From the NCBI GenBank assembly GCA_937916135.1, contig CALFTQ010000081.1, forward strand, positions 1 to 17,795: 17,795 nucleotides of DNA, in the 5' to 3' direction. Under the pieces are notes generated by a model that saw nothing but the letters and a program-made list of their open reading frames with translations, was not told the DNA's origin and did not search any database. Made by a program: the position numbers and the translations under genes. This DNA comes from an uncultured Verrucomicrobiales bacterium. Its GTDB lineage: Bacteria > Verrucomicrobiota > Verrucomicrobiia > Verrucomicrobiales > Akkermansiaceae. Below are positions 6,805-14,900 of this stretch, one piece after another. Position 1 is the first letter of the stretch, and each line of letters opens with the position of its first letter.

Positions 6805-7878
6805 ATGGATTATGCCCCGCTGATAGAGAAACGACGCGAGCGCCTGGCCGAGCTGGAGGTGCAGATAGCAGACCCTGAGCTGTTCCAGGACCGGCAGCGC
6901 GCGGGTGAGCTGATGCGCGAGCACCGCCGCACGCAGGAGCTGCTGCGGGACTGGGCCACGCTGCAGGATTGCCTGCAGCAGATTGCGGAGAATCGCGACC
7001 TGGCCGCCGGAGATGAGCCGGAGATGGCCGAGCTGGCCACCGCAGAGCTGGCCGAGCTGGAGCCGCGCGTGGAGAAGCTGCAGGAGCAGATTCAGTACAG
7101 CCTGCTGCCGCGGGATGCCACGGAGGACCGCGATGCTCTGGTGGAAATCCGCGCCGGCACGGGCGGGGATGAGGCGGCGCTTTTTGCGGCAGACTTGCTG
7201 GGTATGTACCAGCGCTATGCGGAGGGTCGTGGCTGGCGTGTCGAGGTGCTGGATGCCAGCCCGAACGATATAGGCGGGTTCAAGGAGGTGACGGCCCGTA
7301 TTTCCGGCGAGGAGGTGTTCCGCTTCCTGAAGTACGAGAGCGGGGTGCACCGCGTGCAGCGCGTGCCCGCCACGGAGACGCAGGGGCGCATCCACACCAG
7401 TACGGCCACGGTTGCCGTGCTGCCGGAGGCAGAGGAGGTGGATGTGGAAATCCGCCCGGAGGATCTGCGTATCGAGACTTGCCGCGCGGGCGGTGCCGGC
7501 GGCCAGCATGTGAACCGCACGGAATCTGCCGTGCAGATTTTTCACCTGCCCACGGGTATCATGGTGCGCTGCGAGAATGAACGCTCCCAGCTCAAGAACA
7601 AGGAGACCGGCATGCGGATTCTGCGTGCCCGCCTGTTCGAGATGAAGCAGCGCGAGGCGCAGGAGTCCTACTCCGCTCAGCGCCGCGCCCTTATCGGCAG
7701 CGGCGGCCGCGAGGAGAAAATTCGCACATACAATTTCCCGCAGAACCGCTTCACCGACCACCGCATCGGCTACACGGCGTATAATCTGGACCTCGTCATC
7801 ACCACCGGTGCGCTGGATGAGGTGATTGCCCACATGCAGCATGTGGAGATGGAGGAGCGCATGGACGAGCTGAAGTGA
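6805..7878 (+). CDS. prfA: Peptide chain release factor 1
   Basis: Terminates translation at UAA and UAG by entering the ribosomal A site and triggering peptidyl-tRNA hydrolysis. The 357-residue length is normal. An N-terminal helical domain (1-100) is followed by GTGGDEAALF (118-127), the tripeptide recognition motif P-A-T (188-190), which marks RF1 and not RF2 (SPF), and the catalytic loop R-A-G-G-A-G-G-Q-H-V-N (227-237) with GGQ at 232-234. The conserved NERSQLKNK (258-266) and YNFPQNRFTDHR follow. The TGA stop shares its A with the ATG of prmC, so the two are translationally coupled. GGGCGGG just before the start could serve as a weak ribosome site. Confidence 0.97.
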   Translation: MDYAPLIEKRRERLAELEVQIADPELFQDRQRAGELMREHRRTQELLRDWATLQDCLQQIAENRDLAAGDEPEMAELATAELAELEPRVEKLQEQIQYSLLPRDATEDRDALVEIRAGTGGDEAALFAADLLGMYQRYAEGRGWRVEVLDASPNDIGGFKEVTARISGEEVFRFLKYESGVHRVQRVPATETQGRIHTSTATVAVLPEAEEVDVEIRPEDLRIETCRAGGAGGQHVNRTESAVQIFHLPTGIMVRCENERSQLKNKETGMRILRARLFEMKQREAQESYSAQRRALIGSGGREEKIRTYNFPQNRFTDHRIGYTAYNLDLVITTGALDEVIAHMQHVEMEERMDELK

Positions 7879-8789
7879 TGTTGAAGACGATTCAGGAGGT
7901 GCTGGGCAGCGGCACGGCGTATCTCGAATCCCGCGGGGTGGAGGGTGCGCGGCATTCTATGCAGAGCCTGCTGGTGCATGTGCTGGGCTGCAACAAGACC
8001 TGGCTTTACCTGCACTACGAGGATCCGCTGCCGGAGGACAAGCTGGCGCAGCTGCGTGAGCTGCTGAAACAGCGCGGGCAGGGGGTGCCCCTGCAGCATC
8101 TGCTGGGCAGTACTGAGTTTTACCGCCGCGAGTTCCGCACTGATGCCCGCGCCCTCATCCCCCGCCCGGAGACGGAGGAACTGGTGGAGCTGGCGCTGCA
8201 GATGGCTCCGCGCCGCAGTGGCATGCGCGTGCTGGATATGGGGTGCGGCAGCGGTATCATCGGTATCACCCTGGCGCTGGAGCTGGCGCGCCAGGTGCCG
8301 GTGGTGGTCATGGCCGATATTTCGGGGGCTGCGCTCTCCCTCGCGCTGGAGAATGCCACCGCCCTGGGCGCCCGGGTGAAGACCTATCGCAGCGATTTGT
8401 TTTCAGCCTGGGATACCCCGGAGGAAGGTGCCGTGCAGCCGCCTGAGGGGCGCTTTGACCTGGTGCTGGCGAATCTGCCCTATGTGCCGGAGGGGGAGGA
8501 GGTTTCTGCCGAGGTGCAGCATGACCCCGACACCGCCCTTTATGGTGGCCCGGATGGGCTCGATATTGTGCGCCGTTTTCTGAAGGAGGCACTGCCGCAC
8601 CTGGCTTCGCGAGCGCTGGTCATGCTGGAGGTGGGGCACGACCAGGGGCCCGCCACGCGTGATATCATGGCAGCGCTGGGGTACACGCAGTGCCGCGTGC
8701 TCACGGATATGAGCGGCAAGGCGCGTTTCCCCATGGGCTTTGCCCCGGTTGTCACAGAAGAAGTTGCCGCAGCCGATGCAGACGATTGA
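7878..8789 (+). CDS. prmC: Release factor glutamine N5-methyltransferase
   Basis: SAM-dependent enzyme that methylates the glutamine of the GGQ motif in release factors; its substrate RF1 is encoded directly upstream. 303 residues from the ATG at 7878, which overlaps the prfA stop (TGATG); a GTG just before is in frame but less likely. The N-terminal helical domain contains the PrmC hallmarks PLQHLLGSTEFY (71-82) and IPRPETE (95-101). The SAM-binding motif is LDMGCGSGIIGI (119-130), with the acidic residue following in ADIS. The substrate motif reads N-L-P-Y (199-202) where family members usually have N-P-P-Y. The end, MLEVGHDQG and later GFAPVV, is normal. The C-terminus overlaps the next gene by 14 bases. 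Confidence 0.93.
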   Translation: MLKTIQEVLGSGTAYLESRGVEGARHSMQSLLVHVLGCNKTWLYLHYEDPLPEDKLAQLRELLKQRGQGVPLQHLLGSTEFYRREFRTDARALIPRPETEELVELALQMAPRRSGMRVLDMGCGSGIIGITLALELARQVPVVVMADISGAALSLALENATALGARVKTYRSDLFSAWDTPEEGAVQPPEGRFDLVLANLPYVPEGEEVSAEVQHDPDTALYGGPDGLDIVRRFLKEALPHLASRALVMLEVGHDQGPATRDIMAALGYTQCRVLTDMSGKARFPMGFAPVVTEEVAAADADD

Positions 8790-9396
8790 GTACCACATCC
8801 TGCCGGCGGTGAAGGAAACCGTGGGCAAGTGCGCAGCAGCGGCTCGCTGTGTGTTTTTTACCTGTGCTTTGCTGGCGCTGGGGGAGCTGGTGCTGCTGCC
8901 GCTTCGCCTGCCTCTGGCGGGGATTCTGTGCGGCATGCTCTCCGGTTTTCTGTTTGTTCTGGGAGTGGCGCTGGTGGTGGTGGCTGCGGCCTGGGGGCAC
9001 ACAGTGCTGCTGGCGGGGCAGGGGAATGCACTTACCCGCTGGCTGGTGCGCATCGGTAGCGGGCTGGCTCCGCTGCTCCCGCTTTGCTGGGGGTATACAC
9101 TGCTGAGCGGCAGGCTCCTTCTTTACCGCCAGGCAGAGTTGCCGCTCATACTGGGGCTTATTCTGCTGGTGGCGGCAGTGGTGAATATTCCGCGCATGGC
9201 GGCGGCCCCATGGCAGCTGCAGGCGCGGGTGGTGGCGCTGCCGGTGCTTCTGCTGCTGGTATATTGTACGGATGTGCCGGGGTTGCTGGTGGTCTGCTCT
9301 GCGCTCAAGCTGCTGGCTGCCTGGGTGGCGGCGGCTCCCCTGCACCTGCTGGCCGATTTTGCGCCACGTATCATTTCCCTGCCGGAGAAGGATTAG
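8776..9396 (+). CDS. Small polytopic membrane protein, unknown
   Basis: 206 residues from ATG 8776, which lies 14 bases inside the end of prmC; a TTG at 8740 would add 12 polar residues and is less likely. Family not recognised. It is very rich in Leu, Val and Ala with about six possible membrane-spanning segments (near 20-42, 46-71, 92-112, 119-138, 150-168, 170-190) and short loops. It ends in a polar LPEKD. No catalytic motif stands out. Overlap with prmC suggests membership of the prfA-prmC transcript, but no functional link to termination is apparent. It converges with the amidase gene, 57 bases away, with no clear terminator between. Confidence 0.8.
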   Translation: MQTIEYHILPAVKETVGKCAAAARCVFFTCALLALGELVLLPLRLPLAGILCGMLSGFLFVLGVALVVVAAAWGHTVLLAGQGNALTRWLVRIGSGLAPLLPLCWGYTLLSGRLLLYRQAELPLILGLILLVAAVVNIPRMAAAPWQLQARVVALPVLLLLVYCTDVPGLLVVCSALKLLAAWVAAAPLHLLADFAPRIISLPEKD

Positions 9397-9453
9397 GGCT
9401 CCGCGGGCTCTGCTCTGCGCAGGGCGGCGGCTTGATTCTCTCCCTTCCGGGGC

Positions 9454-10356
9454 TTAGAGCAGGCGCCGGGCGCCGGGCACATCGAGCCGGCGTGATTCGA
9501 GTGCGTAGCCGAAGGAGCCTTCATCCGGTTCGTTCTTGTTGCTGCGGCGGTGTACGGTGCCGCTCTGGGTGCGCAGGTAGTGCACTACGCCATGGCCCAC
9601 GGCCTCGGCATAGCGGCGGGCGTTTCCGGGGTCGGCCAGGTAGCGGGCGTGCCGGCGGTTGTTCAGGAATGCGGCTTCGATGATGGCGGCGGGGATGCCT
9701 GCGTCATCGCAGACGTTGAGCCAGCCGCCACCGCGGGAGGCATCCATAAAGCGGGGCTGCACCTGGCACTGCTGCCCTTTGTTGGGCATGCCGTGGTTGA
9801 GGCAGCGGGAGTTAAGAGAATCTGCGATGGCCTGGGCCAGGGGCTGTCCGTTGTGCCTGTTGGTGAGGATGAGGGATTTCTGATTGTGCCGGCGCCAGCC
9901 TCCACCGCTGCTGTTGTGGTGCAGGAAGACGGCGGCTGGAGCCTGGCGGTACACGGCGTAATCTGCGCTGATGATGCCGCCGGCCACGCGGTCCGGATAA
10001 TAGCGGGAGGGATAGCGGCGCCCGGGCTTCCCGCTCTTCCCCAGGTGCTGCACATCGGCCCGCGTAATCCACGCCTTGTAGCTTTCGTCATCCGGTTCAT
10101 CGCCGCGGTTGCAAACCACGCAGGGGTAGCCCGCGTCCTCAATCACCTTTTTGGTGTAGTAGGCGTTTTCGTACCAGAACTCGCATTCGGAGATCCGCTT
10201 GCCGTTCACCTTGCCTGGGGTGCGGGCTCCGGGGTACTCTGCTGTGTGGCCGATATCCAGCACCACTGCTGTGGTGGGCGGGCCGGGGAATTGCTGGCAG
10301 GCTGCCAGCACCAGGGCTGCTATACTGAGCAGAAGCGCTTTGCCGGTGGGGCTCAT
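9454..10356 (-). CDS. N-acetylmuramoyl-L-alanine amidase, lipoprotein (Amidase_3 type)
   Basis: Zinc hydrolase expected to cut the MurNAc-L-Ala bond of peptidoglycan. 300 residues with a lipoprotein signal ending in L-A-A-C (Cys20), so membrane-anchored in the envelope. Catalytic features of the AmiA/B/C fold can be placed in order: LDIGH (zinc His37), a zinc glutamate in SECEFWYEN (E57 or E59), FLHHN (zinc His146) and IIEAAFLNN (catalytic Glu227). Residues ~84-135 form an unusual Arg/Tyr/Pro-rich insertion not seen in standard amidases. There are six cysteines after Cys20 (58, 79, 82, 185, 197, 216), possibly paired. The start lies two bases after the dnaB stop (TAA-CC-ATG), indicating translational coupling. 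No LysM or SPOR cell-wall-binding domain is visible. Amidase call firm; biological role unknown. Confidence 0.88.
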   Translation of the reverse strand: MSPTGKALLLSIAALVLAACQQFPGPPTTAVVLDIGHTAEYPGARTPGKVNGKRISECEFWYENAYYTKKVIEDAGYPCVVCNRGDEPDDESYKAWITRADVQHLGKSGKPGRRYPSRYYPDRVAGGIISADYAVYRQAPAAVFLHHNSSGGGWRRHNQKSLILTNRHNGQPLAQAIADSLNSRCLNHGMPNKGQQCQVQPRFMDASRGGGWLNVCDDAGIPAAIIEAAFLNNRRHARYLADPGNARRYAEAVGHGVVHYLRTQSGTVHRRSNKNEPDEGSFGYALESRRLDVPGARRLL

Positions 10357-10358
10357 GG

Positions 10359-11831
10359 TTAACTTTCTTCCTCTTCGTCTGCGCGCGGAATGCGCGGGGT
10401 GAATCGCATGAGTTCTGGTATGAAGGTGAGGGGCACGTCACCCGTGGGGCCGTTTCGGTTCTTGGATAGTGCCAGGTTGGCGTCTGACCCTACCGATTCG
10501 CGTTCTTCGTCATCCTCCGCATAGTAGGCCATGCGGTAGAGCAGGCCGATCATGTCGGCATCCTGCTCGATGGCGCCGGATTCACGCAGGTCGCTCATCA
10601 TGGGTACGCCCTTGTTTTTGCCGGGGCGGTTTTCCGGGCCGCGGTTCAGCTGGGCCAGGGCCAGGATGGGCAGGTTCAGTTCCTTGGCCAGGCTTTTCAA
10701 CCCACCGGAGATTTCGGCAATTTCGCGTTCGCGGCTGTTCTGCGCCTGTTTGGTGTGAGAGCGCATGAGCTGCAGGTAGTCGATGCCGATGCAGCAGAGA
10801 TCCGGGTGCTCGCGCATGACCCGGCGGGCCTTGGCGCGCAGCTCTGCGATGGAGATTGCCGCTGTATCATCGATTACGATCTTGCTGCCGCGCAGCTCGT
10901 TGATGGCGCGGGTGAGCTGTTTCATTTCCTCTTTGGATAAGCCGCCCTGCTTGGAGACCAGCGCCTGCTTGCTCACGCCGCTGCGGGCATAGAGCAGACG
11001 CTCCACCAGCTGCACACTGGGCATTTCGCAGGAGAAGATGAGGATGGGCTTTTTTACGTTGAGCGCCAGGTGCTCCATGATGTTGAGCAGGAAGGAGGTC
11101 TTGCCCATGGACGGACGCGCAGCGATGATGAAGAGTTCGCCGCCTTTCAGGCCGTTGATCATGGAGTCCAGGCGGGGGTAGCCGGTGGTGAGCCCCAGCA
11201 CCTCGCCCTTGCTGCTCATCATGCGTTCCATGTTGCTTACCGCCGCTGCGATATCGGCGCTCAGTTTCCATTCGCCTCCTTTGTCTGTGCTCTGGCGGAT
11301 TTTCAGCACCGCCTGTTCGGTCTCGTCCAGCAGGGCATCCACCTCTGCCTCGCTCGTGTAGGCTGATTCGCTGGCCTGGTTCGCCGTCAGGATGATGCTG
11401 CGGCGGATGTATTTCTCCTTCAGTGTTTCGAAATGCAGGTTGAACAGGCCGGTGTTCGTGGTGTAGGAGAATACGTCCGTGAGCCCCGCCGGGCCACCCA
11501 CGGCCTCCAGTTGCTTCTTGTCGGCCAGCTGCTGCATGACCGAGGTCACATCAATCGGAATGCCCTTGTCGTAGCGCTCGCGGAATATTTCCCACAGGAT
11601 ACGGTGCGCCGGAATGTAGAAAAAATCGCCCGTCATTCCCTTCGATACGCACTGGGATACGATGTTGGTTGGGTCGATAGTCATCATGGCCAGCAGACTC
11701 TTTTCAATATTAGGAGCTTGCGGCATGACCACATTCGTGCCTGTGTGCACGGCCGCCCCTGCTTTCAGGTCTGCTTTCTCGTTGATTTCCGGGCTCATGG
11801 TTTCGTTTATCTCCGCCATAAGCGGAATCAT
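10359..11831 (-). CDS. dnaB: Replicative DNA helicase DnaB
   Basis: Hexameric RecA-fold helicase that unwinds DNA at the fork and recruits primase. 490 residues from the ATG at 11831, chosen because AGGA sits five bases upstream; an upstream TTG would add 11 residues. The N-terminal helical domain begins near residue 40 (NIEKSLLAMM) after a family-variable extension. The core has Walker A ARPSMGKTS (238-246, Lys244), SCEMPS with catalytic Glu269, Walker B CIGIDYLQL (347-355), LALAQLNR, DLRESGAIEQDAD and the arginine-finger region KNRNGPTG. It ends in an acidic ADEEEES. No intein is seen. An amidase gene follows immediately. The gene is divergent from the SGNH gene, sharing an intergenic region with an inverted repeat. 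Confidence 0.96.
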   Translation of the reverse strand: MIPLMAEINETMSPEINEKADLKAGAAVHTGTNVVMPQAPNIEKSLLAMMTIDPTNIVSQCVSKGMTGDFFYIPAHRILWEIFRERYDKGIPIDVTSVMQQLADKKQLEAVGGPAGLTDVFSYTTNTGLFNLHFETLKEKYIRRSIILTANQASESAYTSEAEVDALLDETEQAVLKIRQSTDKGGEWKLSADIAAAVSNMERMMSSKGEVLGLTTGYPRLDSMINGLKGGELFIIAARPSMGKTSFLLNIMEHLALNVKKPILIFSCEMPSVQLVERLLYARSGVSKQALVSKQGGLSKEEMKQLTRAINELRGSKIVIDDTAAISIAELRAKARRVMREHPDLCCIGIDYLQLMRSHTKQAQNSREREIAEISGGLKSLAKELNLPILALAQLNRGPENRPGKNKGVPMMSDLRESGAIEQDADMIGLLYRMAYYAEDDEERESVGSDANLALSKNRNGPTGDVPLTFIPELMRFTPRIPRADEEEES

Positions 11832-11857
11832 GTCTATCCTACTACTTCCCAACTTAT

Positions 11858-11907
11858 TTGGCAAGTTTAAAAAAATGTGGAATAATTCTAAAAATTTTGC
11901 TTGCCAA
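11858..11907. repeat. Inverted repeat TTGGCAAG...CTTGCCAA between dnaB and the SGNH gene
   Basis: Perfect 8-bp arms TTGGCAAG (11858-11865) and CTTGCCAA (11900-11907) are separated by 34 A/T-rich bases, about 42 bp centre to centre (four helical turns). The right arm overlaps the -35 box of the SGNH promoter; the left arm lies 26 bp from the dnaB start. This is the geometry of a two-site operator, but no regulator is identified. Confidence 0.5.
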
Positions 11908-11928
11908 GGCTCATTAATCTGCTATATT
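11901..11928 (+). promoter_or_regulatory. Promoter of the SGNH/PEP-CTERM gene
   Basis: TTGCCA (11901-11906), 16-base spacer, TATATT (11923-11928), with the extended -10 element TGC directly before it. Predicted start is near 11935, giving a leader of about 48 bases. Confidence 0.55.
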
Positions 11929-11982
11929 GCCTTCAAGCCTACGGGTGTAGTAGGAATAATCAACACTTTCCACTCCGTCACC

Positions 11983-14900
11983 ATGAAGCGTTCCTTATTC
12001 ATCACCTGCATTCTGGCGTGTATCACGAGCCTTGCGCCAGCCGCCACGTATACGAATCTCACCGAAGCCTGGTGCGATGAGGAGAACAGAGTCATCTATG
12101 ATGGCCAAGGGTATTTTGCGGTTCAATCCGCGGCGAGTACGGCTATTGACATCACAATCAACCTGAGTGCGCTGGAGAGCTATGTGAATTCAAATGACTA
12201 CCGGAGCGGGCAGTATATGTTTCTGTGGGATGCGAATGCGGCTGATTACGGGCTGGCGGATAATGCCGATGCGGCGGCGGGGAATGGTACCCGGGAGCCG
12301 TATCTGACCGGTTATTGGGATGAAGCCGCCTGGAGTACAAGCAACAGGATAGATTACAGCACACTGAACCAGCATGCCACGGATGGCAGCGTGACCCTGA
12401 GCATCACCAACAGCAACAGCAGCGGAGTGACGGTGAGTGTGAAAGATACCGCCGGAACGGCAACCAAGCTCTATACGGCTTCCACTCTGCTGAGTTCCTA
12501 CAATACGCAGGTGAATGGCTACCATGTGAACCTGAACTATGTGACAGCCGTGACGCTGCATACTCCCTCCACGCTGGATACGGAGAGCTATGTGCCGCCG
12601 GTGGATTACAGCAAGCCCTTTGTGAGCGGGCGGGCAGACAGCAGCACCAGCGTGGGGCGCATCACCTTTCTGGGGGATTCCATCACGCACGGCGTGAGCG
12701 ATGCCTCCTACCGCTGGCAGCTGTTCAAGACACTGGTGGATAACGGCATTGAGAATGAGATAACCGGGCCGCGCGAGGGGTATTACAGCAGCCCCGGGCA
12801 CACGGCGGATGTCGGGGAATCCTACGGCGGGGCCGCCTTTGCCAATGTCCACCTGGCACAGGCCTCCGGGCGCACGCACAATATCATTTCCGGCAGCACC
12901 AGCGCAGAGGTGAACGGCACCACCTACATCAGCGGTGTGAACTACGGCGGGCACTCCACCGCCACGACTGCTGCCCGGTTCGACAGCAACACCTGGTTCT
13001 GCCTCATGGGCACGAATGACCTGCTTTCCGACACCCCGAACGACGGCCCCACCACGGCCCAGTATGCCACCCAGATGCAGAAGATGCTGGGCGGCACGGT
13101 GAGCTACGATGCCGCGGCCGATTCGTACACCTGGACCGCCGGCGGGAACTGGGGCAGCATGGCCACCATAGTAGATGACGTCTGCGGGGAGGGGGATACC
13201 TTCTACGCGCTTTCCATCACCCCCTGGGGTAACCACAGCAACCACAACCGCAATATGGACCACTACGCCGGGCAGGAGTTCAACCGGAATCTGGCGGCCT
13301 GGGCTGCGGCCTATTCCCGGGAAAGCGGGAAGAACGTAGTGTATGTAGATGTGACCCGCGGCATGGTGGATGCCAGCTCGGAAAACCGCTTCATGGGGCA
13401 CGATGCCTTCTTCAACAGCAGCTCCGACCGCCTGCACCCGAATGACCAGGGCTCGCTCCTCATGGCGGGCAACCTGGCCCGCGCCATGGGTATCGGCGGC
13501 CGCACCGCCGGGCTGGAGCGTTCCGGCACCACCACCTGGCAGAGCGCCACCCCCGGCAGCATCGCCGCTGGTAGCACGGCCGGCTTTGCAGAGGGGGCTT
13601 TCACGCAGGAAAACGGCTACACTATTGATTTTTCTGCCGTCTTCGGCGATGGCGCAACCGGTGGCTGGCTGGGCACGGATAGTTCACTCTCCATCTCGCT
13701 GGGGGATGGGGTGAACAGCGGCACCCTGAGCCTGAGCGAGGCTTACATTATGTGGGGTAACGAGGTGCTCTTCTGCCAGGATACCTCCGCCCTGGCGGCA
13801 GAAGGCAACCTGCGCATTGCCTGGCACAACGGCAACACCGCCGACAATGTGCTGAGCGGCTACTACGTATGGCTGGGGGATATGCTCATCGGCCAGGGGC
13901 TGGCGGCCAGTGAGGGCACCGGGCTCAACGGCATCTCCATTTCCTCTGCCGGGGCCGCCGGCACCGTGAGCCTGCTCAGCTGGACAGACCGGGCCTGCGC
14001 GCCCACCACCAGCGGGGTATATGCGGCAGAGTATGCCTATCGCCAGTCCCCGGGCCCTCAGTACATGCCGTCTGCTGAGCGCAATGCCGAAGCCATTTCC
14101 AGCGGTATCAGTTTCGACGATGCCGAGGCAATTGCTGCTACAGCCGGGCAGAAACTGGTCACCACCGCGCCGGAATCGGACACCGCGAGCTTCAACATCA
14201 CTTACGGGGACGGCTGGACCGGCATCACCAACTGCAACTACGCCGGCAATATCAACGTGCAGGTGACTGGCACCACTGTCCACACCGTATTCGGTTCCAT
14301 GGGCTCCGGCAAAGCCAGCAGGCTCACCCTGGAGATTGCCGCCGGCGGTGTGGTAGGTGATGGCTCCTATAGTGGGCAGACCGCCGCCATAGCCGGCTCT
14401 TACAATAACGGCAGCGCCGCAGAGTTCAATGTGTTTGTGAACGGCGGAACCGTGAAGGGCGATATCGTGGGCGGCGCGGTGCATGGCTCAGGCACTGTGG
14501 AAAGCGTGACCCTGGTGGTGAACAGTGGCACGGTGCAGGGGTACCTGCTGGGTGGTTCCAAGACCACCGGCACGGTGAAGAATGCCGATATCACTGTGAA
14601 TGGCGGCATCATCAACGGGGATATTGTGGCCGGTGGTTCCGCCGGAACCGTGGGGAATACATCCGTTGTCGTCAACGGCGGTGTGATTAACGGCAGCATC
14701 ACCAAGGGGGACGCCACCCGCAGCGAAGGTGCCCGCGCCTCGGTTACCGTGGTGGGCAGCAAAGCCTATATCGACGGCAGCATCGAGGCGGATGATGTGA
14801 CCCTGCGCAACGTGAGCGAATCCGGATACGCTGATGGTTTCGATGCTTACGCCGGCAGCATCACCGCTGAAAAACTCACCCTGGACAATGTGCAGGTGGA

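Noticed and set aside
11662..11982. Upstream extension of the SGNH frame by 107 codons
   Set aside because: It overlaps the start of dnaB on the other strand and runs through the intergenic promoter; the ATG at 11983 begins a proper signal peptide.
12190..13437. Minus-strand open frame of 415 codons inside the SGNH gene
   Set aside because: It is antisense to the catalytic domain, which has intact GDS, GTND and DRLHP motifs on the plus strand.
14400..14710. CRISPR-like or tandem DNA repeat in the SGNH gene
   Set aside because: The periodicity is at the protein level (25-27 residues) with diverged DNA; there are no identical repeats with unique spacers.
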